From contig NZ_CP099466.1 of NCBI RefSeq assembly GCF_023921125.1, positions 1,798,001 to 1,862,000 on the forward strand: 64,000 nucleotides of DNA. Direction: 5' to 3'. The notes beneath the pieces are model-generated. The model was not told the DNA's origin and searched no databases. It worked only from the letters and a program-made list of their open reading frames with translations. Both the position numbers and the translations under genes were made by a program. Positions 1 to 8,578 of the stretch are shown here, one piece after another. Source of the stretch: Arthrobacter caoxuetaonis (lineage in GTDB: Bacteria > Actinomycetota > Actinomycetes > Actinomycetales > Micrococcaceae). Within the stretch, counting starts at the first letter, position 1. Each line of letters opens with the position of its first letter.

Positions 1-1092
1 CTGGATTACTTCCCGGATGACTTCCTACTGGTCGTGGACGAGTCCCATGTGACGATCCCGCAGATCGGTGCCATGTATGAAGGTGACATGTCCCGCAAGC
101 GGACGCTGGTGGAGCACGGCTTCCGGCTTCCCTCGGCCATGGACAACCGGCCGCTAAAATGGGACGAGTTCCTCGAGCGCATCGGACAGACGGTCTACAT
201 GTCCGCCACCCCGGGCAAGTACGAGCTGGGGAAGTCCGATGGCGTGGTGGAGCAGATCATCCGGCCCACCGGGCTGGTTGACCCCGAGGTGGTGGTCAAG
301 CCCAGCAAGGGCCAGATCGACGACCTCCTGGCGGAGATCCGCACCCGCACTGAAAAGGACGAACGCGTTCTGGTCACTACCCTGACCAAGCGCATGGCAG
401 AAGACCTCACCGGTTACCTGCTGGAAAACGGGGTGAAGGTTGAGTACCTGCACTCCGACGTCGACACCCTGCGCCGCGTGGAGCTGCTGCGCGAACTCCG
501 GCTGGGCACCTTCGATGTCCTGGTGGGCATCAACCTGCTCCGTGAAGGCCTGGACCTGCCCGAAGTCTCACTCGTCTCGATCCTGGACGCGGACAAGGAA
601 GGGTTCCTGCGCAGTTCTACCTCCCTGATCCAGACCATTGGACGTGCTGCTCGAAACGTCTCCGGCCAGGTGCATATGTATGCCGACCGGATTACGGACT
701 CCATGGCCCACGCCATTGACGAAACGAACCGGCGCCGGGCCATCCAGGTGGCCTACAACAAGGAACGCGGCGTGGACCCGCAGCCGCTGCGCAAGAAGAT
801 TGCGGACATCACCGATTCACTGGCCCGGGAAGACGCTGACACCAAGGCCCTGCTGGCGGAAACCGCCAAGACAGGCAAGGCAGGCAAGGGAGGCAAGGGA
901 GCCAAGGGTATCCGCAAGGATGGCCTGGCCGCGGCTCCCGCGGAGGACCTCGCCGGACTGATCGCGTCGATGACCGAGCAGATGCACGCCGCTGCGGCTG
1001 AGCTCCAGTTCGAGCTGGCGGCCCGGCTCCGCGACGAGGTGGGGGACCTCAAGAAGGAACTTCGGCAGATGCAGAACGCCGGGCACGCCTAG
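1..1092 (+). CDS. uvrB: UvrABC system protein B, 3' part (5' end outside window)
   Basis: UvrB is the damage-verifying helicase subunit of nucleotide excision repair. It is loaded onto DNA by UvrA and then recruits UvrC. The frame is open from base 1, so the N-terminus with Walker A lies upstream of the window. Visible here are the DESH Walker B box (codons 13-16), SATPG, the helicase motif [11 protein letters not shown], and a C-terminal UVR domain ([14 protein letters not shown]), which is the UvrC contact. Between the helicase core and the UVR domain is a Lys/Gly/Ala-rich linker with repeated GK units. The end at TAG is intact. The family identification is certain; only the missing 5' end is unknown. 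Confidence 0.97.
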   Translation: MDYFPDDFLLVVDESHVTIPQIGAMYEGDMSRKRTLVEHGFRLPSAMDNRPLKWDEFLERIGQTVYMSATPGKYELGKSDGVVEQIIRPTGLVDPEVVVKPSKGQIDDLLAEIRTRTEKDERVLVTTLTKRMAEDLTGYLLENGVKVEYLHSDVDTLRRVELLRELRLGTFDVLVGINLLREGLDLPEVSLVSILDADKEGFLRSSTSLIQTIGRAARNVSGQVHMYADRITDSMAHAIDETNRRRAIQVAYNKERGVDPQPLRKKIADITDSLAREDADTKALLAETAKTGKAGKGGKGAKGIRKDGLAAAPAEDLAGLIASMTEQMHAAAAELQFELAARLRDEVGDLKKELRQMQNAGHA

Positions 1093-1119
1093 GCAGTGCG
1101 GTAGACTGCTTGCCGGTGG

Positions 1120-1184
1120 TGGGGCAGCTTTCGTAGTCACGGAGGCTCCCCGCCTTTTTCCGTGCTCTGAAAGGTCTGTTTCCC
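1120..1184 (+). promoter_or_regulatory. Structured 5' leader of terC that pairs with the ribosome binding site
   Basis: The Shine-Dalgarno GAAAGG (1169-1174) lies 10 bases before the terC ATG. CTTTC at 1128-1132 can pair with GAAAG at 1169-1173. Nested inside are CACGGA (1138-1143) with TCCGTG (1159-1164) and a small GGC/GCC hairpin (1144-1154). TerC-family genes in many bacteria are controlled by the manganese-sensing yybP-ykoY riboswitch. I do not see that riboswitch's conserved core here, so this is a candidate translational switch of unknown ligand. Confidence 0.45.
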
Positions 1185-2384
1185 ATGCCCGCATTACCTG
1201 TCGTCTTCGAGGTCGGCACGTTCATCATCCTGGGACTGGTCCTGCTTTTCGACCTGCTCCTGGTCGTCAAGCGCCCCCACGAGCCCTCCATGAAAGAAGC
1301 CGGCCTCTGGGTCGGCTTCTATGTCGGGCTGGCGCTCATGTTCGCCGTGATGATGTTCATCTTCACCGGCCCGGAATACGGCAGCCAGTTCGTTGCCGGC
1401 TGGGTCACTGAGTACAGCCTCAGCATCGACAACCTTTTCGTGTTCATCATCATCATGGCCCGCTTCTCGGTACCGCGTAAGTACCAGCAGGAAGTGCTGA
1501 TGTTCGGCATCATCATTGCCCTGATCCTGCGCGGCATCTTCATTCTCATCGGCGCTGCCGTGATCGAGAACTTCTCCTGGGTCTTCTTCCTCTTCGGTGC
1601 CTTCCTGCTGTGGACGGCCTGGAAGCAGGCGACGGACAACGGTGAAGACGAAGAGGGCGGCAGCGACAACAAGCTGGTCCGCAAGCTCACCGGCTTCCTG
1701 CCGATGACCGAGAACTTCGACGGCGGCAAGATCCGCACGGTGGTGGACGGCAAGAAGGTCTTCACGCCGATGGTCATTGTCTTCATCACCATCGGTGTCA
1801 CCGACCTGATGTTCGCCGTCGACTCCATTCCGGCGATCTTCGGCCTCACCCAGAGCGCGTTCATTGTCTTCACGGCCAACATCTTCGCCCTGATGGGCCT
1901 GCGCCAGCTCTACTTCCTGCTTGGCGGGCTGATGGACCGGCTCATCTACCTCAAGCACGGTCTCTCGGTGATCCTGGCGTTCATCGGCGTCAAGCTGATC
2001 CTGCACGCGCTGCACGTCAACGAACTGCCCTTCATCAACGGCGGTGAGTCCGTAGCCTGGGCGCCGGAGATCCCGACCTTCGTTTCGCTGGCCGTCATCC
2101 TCGGCACCATCGTGATCGCCACCGTGGCCAGCCTGCTGAGCCCCAAGGCCAAGGCCGTGCACGCGGTGGCCTCTCTCGAAGCCGCATTGAGCGTTTACCG
2201 CAGCCTGGGCGAGGACGCTCCGCACCAGGAACGGACCCAGGCCTACAACGACGTCACCAAGACCTACCGGGCCGCGGAAAAGGCAGCGGAAACACGGTCC
2301 GACGTCGTACTGCCGGAGATCACGGATGAAGCCCGGGCAAGGTTCCTCGCCTCGGATCCCCGCGATCCCGGCGCCCGGCAGTAA
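1185..2384 (+). CDS. TerC family integral membrane protein
   Basis: This is a TerC/Alx-type polytopic membrane protein of 399 residues. Family members are linked to tellurite resistance and, more recently, to manganese export and metal loading of exported proteins. It begins with a hydrophobic helix (VGTFIILGLVLLFDLLLVV) and has about eight membrane segments. Two acidic family motifs are present: SIDN near residue 81 and DLMFAVDSIPA near residue 207, with charged residues inside membrane helices. A cytosolic loop of about 40 residues separates the halves. The C-terminal tail of about 70 residues is hydrophilic and predicted helical. The ATG has a good GAAAGG site 10 bases upstream inside a foldable leader. 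It follows uvrB by 92 bases. The substrate is inferred from the family, not shown. Confidence 0.9.
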   Translation: MPALPVVFEVGTFIILGLVLLFDLLLVVKRPHEPSMKEAGLWVGFYVGLALMFAVMMFIFTGPEYGSQFVAGWVTEYSLSIDNLFVFIIIMARFSVPRKYQQEVLMFGIIIALILRGIFILIGAAVIENFSWVFFLFGAFLLWTAWKQATDNGEDEEGGSDNKLVRKLTGFLPMTENFDGGKIRTVVDGKKVFTPMVIVFITIGVTDLMFAVDSIPAIFGLTQSAFIVFTANIFALMGLRQLYFLLGGLMDRLIYLKHGLSVILAFIGVKLILHALHVNELPFINGGESVAWAPEIPTFVSLAVILGTIVIATVASLLSPKAKAVHAVASLEAALSVYRSLGEDAPHQERTQAYNDVTKTYRAAEKAAETRSDVVLPEITDEARARFLASDPRDPGARQ

Positions 2385-2518
2385 CCGGCGGGCACAAACA
2401 AACAGCAGCAGGACGACGGCGGTTCCCGGCCATCAAGTCGGGGGCCGCCGCCGGCGTATCCAGTGCCGGCGTATTGAGCGTCGGGACTCTCGTAGTTTGC
2501 GCCTGACGGCGCCCGCCG

Positions 2519-2776
2519 AAGGCAGTCTGGATCTTTTTCCTCCTCTTCGTCCCCTACATCACAGCCCTCGTCTACGTCATTGCCCGCGGCCGCGGCATGG
2601 CATCAAGGAGTGCCCGCAGGGCCAGCGAATCCCAGGAGCAGGCAGACGCCTACATCCGGCGCGCTGCCGGCAGCCAGAGTGCGGCGGAGCAGATCTCGTC
2701 AGCGAAATCCCTGCTGGATGAAGGCCTGATCACCAACGACGAGTTCGGCCGCCTCAAGGCCAAAGCCCTCGTCTGA
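2519..2776 (+). pseudogene. SHOCT-domain membrane protein, N-terminally truncated remnant
   Basis: The frame ending at TGA 2774-2776 encodes a membrane helix (KAVWIFFLLFVPYITALVYV), a basic stretch, a helical segment, and a C-terminal SHOCT motif (SLLDEGLITNDEFGRLKAKA). This is the second half of the common actinobacterial PLDc_N plus SHOCT protein. The usual first helix and start codon are missing: the frame is closed by TGA at 2504 and has no start codon before the helix. The first in-frame ATG is at 2597, after the helix. It could give at most a 59-residue soluble peptide. The 2385-2518 stretch shows no hydrophobic coding in any frame that could be the lost half. I read this as a 5' deletion. 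Confidence 0.7.
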
Positions 2777-2838
2777 CCGGATCGCCAGTCTGACCGGATC
2801 GCCAGTCTGACGGGTTCCTCTGTCTGGCCGGATCGTCA
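2771..2838. repeat. Four tandem copies of a 17-bp unit
   Basis: GTCTGACCGGATCGCCA occurs exactly at 2771-2787 and 2788-2804. A diverged copy follows at 2805-2821 and a third close copy (GTCTGGCCGGATCGTCA) at 2822-2838. The first copy contains the stop codon of the SHOCT remnant. The array fills the gap between that remnant and the convergent membrane-protein gene. Confidence 0.85.
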
Positions 2839-2850
2839 GCCGGCTGTTCG

Positions 2851-4068
2851 TCAACCGGCCGCTGCAGGACCATTCCCGGACGCCGCCGCCAGCGGCGTCC
2901 GGGAACGTCTGCCCAGCACCTCCAGGACGACGATCACGCCTACCATCACCAGGGCAATGCCGATGGTGGTCCCGGCGGTCAGGCCGGGCAGGAAGAGCAC
3001 CAGCAAGGTGATTCCTGCGGCAACGGCCTGGCATACCCGCTGATGCCGCAGTGCCCACGGTTCCCACCGGCTGGTATGTCCGGCGGCGTAGAGCACCAGC
3101 ACTGCCAGGACGGACAGGACCACCACCGTCCGCAGGGCGGCTGCCAGCGGATCCAGAAACGCGCCCGTGAGTGCCGCAGCGGCATCGGGTGAGAGTGCAC
3201 TGCCGGTCACCGAATCGATTCCTGCCTGCTGGAGGACCCGCAGCACCAGCACCGCCGCCAGCCCGGCAGCGGCACCGGACACGGCGATGACCAATCCTGA
3301 GCGAAGCCGCCGGCCGTTCGGGGCCGTCAGCACAGCGGCGGCGGCTGCCGCTGCGGCCAGCCACGGGAGGACCGCGGCAACCGTACCCAGGGTGTTCAGC
3401 GCGGACAGCGACGACGCGAGTCCCGGAGCGTTAAAGACGGTGTAATCCTGGCCGGCATCATCCGGAATGACTGTAGCCGCGGACACCCCCTGGGCCAGGA
3501 GCCGGGACTTCACTTCACCGATCATCGCCGTGGTGGAAACAGTGATGTCTCCGTTCGGCGCAATGGCGGCGACGCCACCGGGATCGTCCTGCACGGCCCG
3601 GACCAGGACTTCATGGGCCCTGCGGTTCGCGTCGGTCCAGAGGGTCGCGAATGCCGGGCTGGCGACCGCCTTGGCAACGGTATTGTCGATGAGCGCGTTG
3701 GTCCGGTCTGCGACAACGGGCGCGACGGCGGCAGCCAGTGCCTCCGATGCGCGTGAGTCGTCAATCCCGGAGAGCGCATCATTGACGGAGGTGCTCACAT
3801 CCAGCCGGCTGGTGACCTGCTCACTGATCTGCCCGGAGAGGTCGGCCTGCACCGCCGGGTCGTGGATCACCGGCCCGACCGTAGCAACGTACCGGTCGGT
3901 ATTGGCGGCCAGGCTGCCTGCGTAACCGGCCGTTACCGACGCGATGAGCAGCAGTGCGGCCAGCACGCCAAGGATCGCTGAGGTGACCCGGCGCCAGGTT
4001 GGGGCGTTAGGAGGGGCCGCCCCGCGCCGGGGCCGGGATGCAATGTCGTAACGCGTACTGGGTGCCAT
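2851..4068 (-). CDS. Conserved actinobacterial membrane protein of unknown function
   Basis: A 405-residue protein I cannot assign to a named family. The sequence shows a basic, Pro-rich N-terminus, a membrane helix at about 27-50, an outer-face domain to about 210 rich in Ala, Asp and Thr, then about five closely spaced helices to about 385 and a short basic/Ala tail. This layout (one helix, extracytoplasmic domain, helix bundle) resembles sensor or anchoring proteins, but no catalytic motif is visible. The ATG has GGAAGG seven bases upstream on the minus strand. It is convergent with the SHOCT remnant. The next gene downstream of its promoter is the hydrolase, in the same orientation, 106 bases away. 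Confidence 0.8.
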   Translation of the reverse strand: MAPSTRYDIASRPRRGAAPPNAPTWRRVTSAILGVLAALLLIASVTAGYAGSLAANTDRYVATVGPVIHDPAVQADLSGQISEQVTSRLDVSTSVNDALSGIDDSRASEALAAAVAPVVADRTNALIDNTVAKAVASPAFATLWTDANRRAHEVLVRAVQDDPGGVAAIAPNGDITVSTTAMIGEVKSRLLAQGVSAATVIPDDAGQDYTVFNAPGLASSLSALNTLGTVAAVLPWLAAAAAAAAVLTAPNGRRLRSGLVIAVSGAAAGLAAVLVLRVLQQAGIDSVTGSALSPDAAAALTGAFLDPLAAALRTVVVLSVLAVLVLYAAGHTSRWEPWALRHQRVCQAVAAGITLLVLFLPGLTAGTTIGIALVMVGVIVVLEVLGRRSRTPLAAASGNGPAAAG

Positions 4069-4174
4069 GGCCAGGCCTTCCGCCGCTGTTCGCTGCCCCA
4101 GCCAGAATATTCCTCAATCCCGGCGCCAGCCACGGCTGCCGGAACTCGGCTGCTTGAACCGGGAACATGCCTGC

Positions 4175-5479
4175 TCAGGGCGTTTCGCCGCGCACCATGC
4201 CCAGCAGCCGGTTGAAAACACCCTCACCGTCGTCGGCAATTCCGTCGTGGTGGAACTCGTCCGTCTCCCACACCTGCAGTCCCTGCACTGCTGCGGCTGT
4301 CTCCAGCGACAGGTCCCGGTCCACGTAGATGTCGTGCGTGTACACGGCCGCCGCCGCCGGAACGGTGTTGCGTGCCAGCTGCCCGGGATCGTAGAGGTCC
4401 GGCCAGTCCGACTTCGCGGCCAGCAGCTCCGCGGCCCCCTTCAGTGGACGCAGCGCCGGGTCCTCCTCGAAGTACCAGGGGTAAACCATTTCGCCCGTGT
4501 ACAGCGGTTCCGCGGCTTCTGGCAGGAAATCCGGCCGGGACTGCAAAACCCGCCAGGCGGCCCATTCGGTTGCCTGCCCCTGGGCGTAAATCGATTCGTG
4601 CATCAGGGCGTACAGCGGGTTGGTGGAACGCTCGGCAAGCTGCCACATGCCGGCCAGGAAGGTGTCGGAGAGACGCATTCCGTCCGGGGTGTCGATGAAA
4701 GCCTCTTCCAGCAGATGGTGCAGTCCGTCCATGCGGGTGTTGCCGCCAAGATAGGACCCGGCCATCTGGAACCGCCGAGGCGTCAGGCGGGTGCCGTCGG
4801 GCAGCTGTTCGGGCACAGCGTCCAGATGGCGGGCTATCCGGGTGGTGAGCTCCCGGTCGCCCGGGTACTTGGCGAAGTACTCCGCATTCCGTGCCGCGAC
4901 CCTGCCGAAGGTGGCCTGGTAGACCCGGTCGGCGGGGCCGGACAGGGGCGCCAGGCCACCGGTGACCAGGACCTCCTTCAGGCCCGACGGCGCGAAAGAA
5001 AGATAGGTCAGCGCACAGAACCCGCCGTAGGACTGTCCGAAGATGCTCCACGGACCGGAGCCCAGTGCGTTCCGGATGAGTTCGGCGTCCGCAACGATTG
5101 AATCCGCGCGGAAATGGCTGAGGTATTCCGCCTGGGCTGCCGCATCCCCGCGCAGGGCAAGGCTCTGCCGGTTGGCAGGTGTCGAGAGTCCAGTGCCGCG
5201 CTGGTCCAGCATGAGGATGCGGAAGCGGCGCGAGGCAGCCTTGGTCCAGCCGCCGAACTGCAGCAGCCGGCTGCCTTTGCCTCCCGGTCCGCCCTGCAGA
5301 TACAGCAGCCAGGGAAGGTCGGAGACGGGGGAGACCCCCGGGTCTGAGTACTCACGGGCAAAAACAGTGATCTGTTCGCCGTCGGGCTGCGCATGGTCCA
5401 GCGGAACAGTGAAGCGGTGCTCCACGACCCGCATGCCGCGGACATTCACCGGCTTGGAAGCGGTGTGCGGCACGCTCAT
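4175..5479 (-). CDS. Alpha/beta hydrolase, proline iminopeptidase-like (peptidase family S33)
   Basis: A predicted cytosolic aminopeptidase of 434 residues. Family S33 enzymes remove N-terminal proline or similar residues from short peptides. The oxyanion-hole motif GGPG is at 63-66, DQRGTG at 92-97, and the nucleophile elbow GQSYGG puts the catalytic Ser at 150. A C-terminal DEFHHDG carries the likely catalytic His. I chose the ATG at 5479 rather than an upstream ATG at 5539. It overlaps the acetyltransferase stop codon in an ATGA junction, and the extra 20 residues would lie over that gene. The overlap suggests translational coupling to the GNAT gene upstream. The exact substrate cannot be told from the sequence. 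Confidence 0.88.
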   Translation of the reverse strand: MSVPHTASKPVNVRGMRVVEHRFTVPLDHAQPDGEQITVFAREYSDPGVSPVSDLPWLLYLQGGPGGKGSRLLQFGGWTKAASRRFRILMLDQRGTGLSTPANRQSLALRGDAAAQAEYLSHFRADSIVADAELIRNALGSGPWSIFGQSYGGFCALTYLSFAPSGLKEVLVTGGLAPLSGPADRVYQATFGRVAARNAEYFAKYPGDRELTTRIARHLDAVPEQLPDGTRLTPRRFQMAGSYLGGNTRMDGLHHLLEEAFIDTPDGMRLSDTFLAGMWQLAERSTNPLYALMHESIYAQGQATEWAAWRVLQSRPDFLPEAAEPLYTGEMVYPWYFEEDPALRPLKGAAELLAAKSDWPDLYDPGQLARNTVPAAAAVYTHDIYVDRDLSLETAAAVQGLQVWETDEFHHDGIADDGEGVFNRLLGMVRGETP

Positions 5480-5958
5480 GCCGCGCCCGGGGTGCCGAAA
5501 TCCTCCAGTGCTCCGCCGGTGAGGCGGTAGGTCGTCCACTCATCCATGGGCTGGGCCCCCAGGGACTTGTAGAAGGCAATGGACGGCTCGTTCCAGTTCA
5601 GGACGCACCATTCCACCCGGGCGTAGCCGCGCTCGACGGCGAGCTGGGCCAGGCTGCGCAGCAGCGCCTTCCCGTATCCGCGGCCCCGGGCCTCCGGACG
5701 TACGTAGAGGTCCTCCAGCCAGATGCCGTGGGCCCCTTCCCACGTGGAGTAGTTCAGGAACCACAGGGCAAAGCCCTGCACGCCTGCCTCGTCCTCAAGC
5801 ACGTGCGCGAACACTGCGGGGTGCTCGGCAAACAGGTGGCCGGCCAGGGCCTGCGGGGTATTCCGAACCGCGTCCGGTTCCTTTTCGTAGACGGCCAGCT
5901 CATGGATGAGCTCGAGGATTACGGGAACGTCGTCTTTGCGGGCGGCTCGAATCTGCAT
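5476..5958 (-). CDS. GNAT family N-acetyltransferase, SSAT/diamine-acetyltransferase-like
   Basis: A 160-residue GCN5-related acetyltransferase that would move acetyl from acetyl-CoA to an amine. The N-terminus IRAARKDDVPVILELIHEL and ELAVYEK match the polyamine/thialysine acetyltransferase branch. The acetyl-CoA loop is RPEARGRGYGKALL near residues 88-101, followed by VEWCVLNWNEPSIAFYKSLG, the typical motif B. The start at 5958 is supported by a -10 box TAGGCT seven bases upstream and no Shine-Dalgarno, so the transcript may be leaderless. An upstream ATG at 6048 would overlap the helicase gene by 80 bases and is unlikely. It overlaps the S33 hydrolase by four bases. A polyamine-like substrate is an inference. 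Confidence 0.88.
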   Translation of the reverse strand: MQIRAARKDDVPVILELIHELAVYEKEPDAVRNTPQALAGHLFAEHPAVFAHVLEDEAGVQGFALWFLNYSTWEGAHGIWLEDLYVRPEARGRGYGKALLRSLAQLAVERGYARVEWCVLNWNEPSIAFYKSLGAQPMDEWTTYRLTGGALEDFGTPGAA

Positions 5959-5965
5959 GGTTTCC

Positions 5966-5971
5966 AGCCTA
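5966..5971 (-). promoter_or_regulatory. -10 box for leaderless GNAT-hydrolase transcript
   Basis: TAGGCT on the minus strand, seven bases before the ATG at 5958, leaves no room for a ribosome binding site. The box overlaps the helicase stop codon, so the pair could be expressed apart from the helicase. Confidence 0.5.
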
Positions 5972-8509
5972 GTCCAGGCGCCCTGCGTGGATAATTCGGA
6001 TGACGGCGGAGCCGGCTTCGTCCGACTCGGCGAGGTCGACTTCCGCATTGATGCCCCAGTCCAGGTGCCCGGCAGGGTCCTTGAAGATCTGCCGGACTTC
6101 CCACTTATCGGCCAGTTCCTTAATGATCAGCAGCGCCGGGCCCCGGGCCTCGGGTCCGTCGTCAATGTCCTCGTGCTCCTCGAAGTAGTCATCCAGGACC
6201 CCGGCCCACCGTTCCGCGTCCCAGCCCGAGCCGCCGTCCAGGGCGCCGAGGGCGGCGTCGTCCTCATCCGCGAAGAGCTTGACCCGCTGGAACATCTCGT
6301 TGCGGACCATCACGCGGAACGCCCGTGTGTTGGCCGTGAGCTTGTCCGGTGCAGGCGGCAGGACAGGTTCGCTGCCCGCTGAGGAATCGACCCCGGCCGC
6401 CAGCTCCTCCCATTCGTCCAGCAGCGAGGAGTCCGTCTGGCGGACCAGTTCCCCGAGCCATTCGATGATGTCGGAGAGGTCCTCGCGCAGGGCTTCGGGC
6501 GGCACGGTCTGCAGCAGCGCCTTGTAGCAGTCCGACAGGTAGCGCAGCACCACGCCTTCGGACCGGGCCAGGGAGTAGAAGGCCACGTATTCGCCGAAGC
6601 TCATGGCGCGTTCGTACATGTCACGGACGATCGACTTGGGCGTGAGCTCAAAGTCGCCGAGCCACGGGGCCGAGGAACGGTAGACCTCGAAGGACTGGAA
6701 GAGCAGCTCTGCGAGCGGCTGGGGGTAGGTGACCTCCTCCAGCATGGCCATCCGCTGCTCGTACTCGATGCCCTCGGATTTCATCGCTGCCACGGCTTCG
6801 CCGCGGGCCTTCTTTTCCTGTGCGGAGAGGATCTGGCGCGGTTTCTCCAGCGTGGCTTCAATGACCGACACAACATCGAGGGCGTAGGAGGGGCTCTCCG
6901 GGTCAAGGATCTCCAGGGCAGCCATGGCGAACGGGGAGAGCGGCTGGTTCAGTGCGAAGTTCGGCTGCAGATGCACCTTCAGCCTCACGGTGCGGCCGTC
7001 CGGCTCGGGCGCGGGGAGCTTCTCAACGATTCCGGCGGTCTTCAGTTCCCGGTAGATCCCCAGTGCCTTGCGCATCAGCTTCAGCTGCGAAGCCCTGGTC
7101 TCATGGTTGTGGGTGAGCAGGTGCTTCGCGGCCCGGAACGGATCCCCGGGACGTTCCAGGATGTTCAGCAGCATGGCGTGGGTGACGTTAAAGCTGGAGG
7201 TCAGCGGCTCGGGGGTACCCTCCACCAGCTTCTTGTATGTAGGTTCGCCCCAGGAGACAAAGCCTGCCTGCGGCTTCTTCTTTGCCACCTGGCGCAGCTT
7301 CTTCTGGTCATCGCCGAACTTCGCCTTGGCTTTCGCCATCGCCTTGGCGTTCTCAATCACGTGCTCCGGGGCCTGCACGACGACGGTTCCGGCCGTGTCA
7401 TAACCGGCCCTGCCGGCACGCCCGGCGATCTGGTGGAATTCGCGGACCTTCAGCGGCCGGGTGCGTACGCCGTCGTACTTGCTGAGGGCCGTGATGAGCA
7501 CGGTGCGGATCGGCACGTTGATGCCGACGCCGAGGGTGTCGGTTCCGCAGATGACCTTCAGCAGGCCGGCCTGGGCCAGCTGCTCCACCAGGCGCCGGTA
7601 CTTGGGAAGCATGCCCGCGTGATGCACGCCGATTCCGTGCCGGACCAGCCGGTTGAGGGTCTTGCCGAAGCCCGGAGCAAAGCGGAAACCGGCAATCAGC
7701 TCGCCGATCCGGTCCTTTTCCTCGCGGGTGCAGACGTTGATGCTCATCAGTGCCTGGGCGCGGTCGATCGCTTCGATCTGGCTGAAGTGCACCACATAGA
7801 CCGGAACCTGCTTGGTGGCCAGCAGTTCTTCCAGGGATTCCTGGACGGGCGTCTCGACGTAGTAGTAGTGCAGCGGGATGGGCCGCTCCACTGACGTCAC
7901 GGTGACGGTGTCCCGGTTGGTGAGCTCGGAAAGCTCCGTGGCGATCCGGGTCATGTCGCCCAGGGTGGCGGACATCAGCAGGAACTGCGTCTGGGGCAGC
8001 TCGAGGAGGGGAACCTGCCAGGCCCAGCCGCGCTGCGGATCGGAGTAGAAGTGGAACTCGTCCATGATGACGGTCCCGACGTCGGCGTCCGGTCCTTCCC
8101 GCAGGGCGATGTTCGCGAGGATCTCCGCAGTGCAGCAGATGATGGGGGCGTCCTTGTTCACGGAGGAATCCCCGGTCACCATTCCGACGTTGTCCGCGCC
8201 GAAAATGTCACAGAGAGCAAAGAACTTCTCCGACACCAGTGCCTTGATCGGCGCGGTGTAGTAGCTGCGCTCGTCGAGTGCCATGGCGTAGAAGTGTGCC
8301 GCTATGGCAACCATGGACTTTCCGGACCCCGTAGGCGTGGCGAGGATGACGTTATGGCCGGACACCAGCTCCATCACGGCCTCATCCTGGGCCTGGTACA
8401 GGGACATTCCGCGGCTTTCCACCCATTCCAGGAAGGCCATGTAGAGGGCGTCCGGGTCGACGGCGGCGGTGTTGGATGCTGCGGCGGGCAGCTGTTCAAG
8501 TAGTTTCAT
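5969..8509 (-). CDS. Ski2-like DEAD/DEAH-box RNA helicase with DUF3516-type C-terminus
   Basis: A cytosolic ATP-dependent RNA helicase of 846 residues. The Walker A box TPTGSGKS is at about 58-65, motif II is DEFH at 150-153 (not DEAD), the SAT box lies in LLMSATLGD near 180, and motif VI is AGRAGRAG near 360. The C-terminal half is the long helical DUF3516-type region of actinobacterial helicases, ending in a small domain with acidic stretches. The family resembles Ski2/Mtr4 helicases, which act in RNA turnover; the partner here is unknown. The ATG at 8509 has a TAGGCT box nine bases upstream and no Shine-Dalgarno. It is divergent from the methyltransferase, with only 69 bases between the two starts. 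Confidence 0.93.
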   Translation of the reverse strand: MKLLEQLPAAASNTAAVDPDALYMAFLEWVESRGMSLYQAQDEAVMELVSGHNVILATPTGSGKSMVAIAAHFYAMALDERSYYTAPIKALVSEKFFALCDIFGADNVGMVTGDSSVNKDAPIICCTAEILANIALREGPDADVGTVIMDEFHFYSDPQRGWAWQVPLLELPQTQFLLMSATLGDMTRIATELSELTNRDTVTVTSVERPIPLHYYYVETPVQESLEELLATKQVPVYVVHFSQIEAIDRAQALMSINVCTREEKDRIGELIAGFRFAPGFGKTLNRLVRHGIGVHHAGMLPKYRRLVEQLAQAGLLKVICGTDTLGVGINVPIRTVLITALSKYDGVRTRPLKVREFHQIAGRAGRAGYDTAGTVVVQAPEHVIENAKAMAKAKAKFGDDQKKLRQVAKKKPQAGFVSWGEPTYKKLVEGTPEPLTSSFNVTHAMLLNILERPGDPFRAAKHLLTHNHETRASQLKLMRKALGIYRELKTAGIVEKLPAPEPDGRTVRLKVHLQPNFALNQPLSPFAMAALEILDPESPSYALDVVSVIEATLEKPRQILSAQEKKARGEAVAAMKSEGIEYEQRMAMLEEVTYPQPLAELLFQSFEVYRSSAPWLGDFELTPKSIVRDMYERAMSFGEYVAFYSLARSEGVVLRYLSDCYKALLQTVPPEALREDLSDIIEWLGELVRQTDSSLLDEWEELAAGVDSSAGSEPVLPPAPDKLTANTRAFRVMVRNEMFQRVKLFADEDDAALGALDGGSGWDAERWAGVLDDYFEEHEDIDDGPEARGPALLIIKELADKWEVRQIFKDPAGHLDWGINAEVDLAESDEAGSAVIRIIHAGRLD

Positions 8510-8518
8510 TGCACTACC

Positions 8519-8524
8519 AGCCTA
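8519..8524 (-). promoter_or_regulatory. -10 box of helicase gene
   Basis: TAGGCT on the minus strand, nine bases before the helicase ATG at 8509. The implied leader is only about two bases long. Confidence 0.4.
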
Positions 8525-8565
8525 GCCGGGCGGGGGAAATGCCCGTTCGCGGCAGTACGGACTGC

Positions 8566-8571
8566 TAGGCT
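8566..8571 (+). promoter_or_regulatory. Extended -10 box of tam (leaderless)
   Basis: TGCTAGGCT (8563-8571) carries both the TGN extension and the -10 hexamer. It sits seven bases before the ATG at 8579, so transcription should begin at or next to the start codon. Confidence 0.55.
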
Positions 8572-8578
8572 CGCGGCC

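Noticed and set aside
1093..1184. Canonical yybP-ykoY manganese riboswitch before terC
   Set aside because: The family often has one, but the conserved core was not visible, so only an unnamed structured leader is reported.
1194..2225. Long open frame on the minus strand across terC
   Set aside because: It is antisense to a clear TerC gene, rich in His, Asp and Glu, with no recognizable domain: a GC-codon shadow.
2326..2721. 131-codon plus-strand frame downstream of terC
   Set aside because: It is basic and Arg/Pro-rich, overlaps the end of terC, and runs in a different frame from the recognizable SHOCT remnant.
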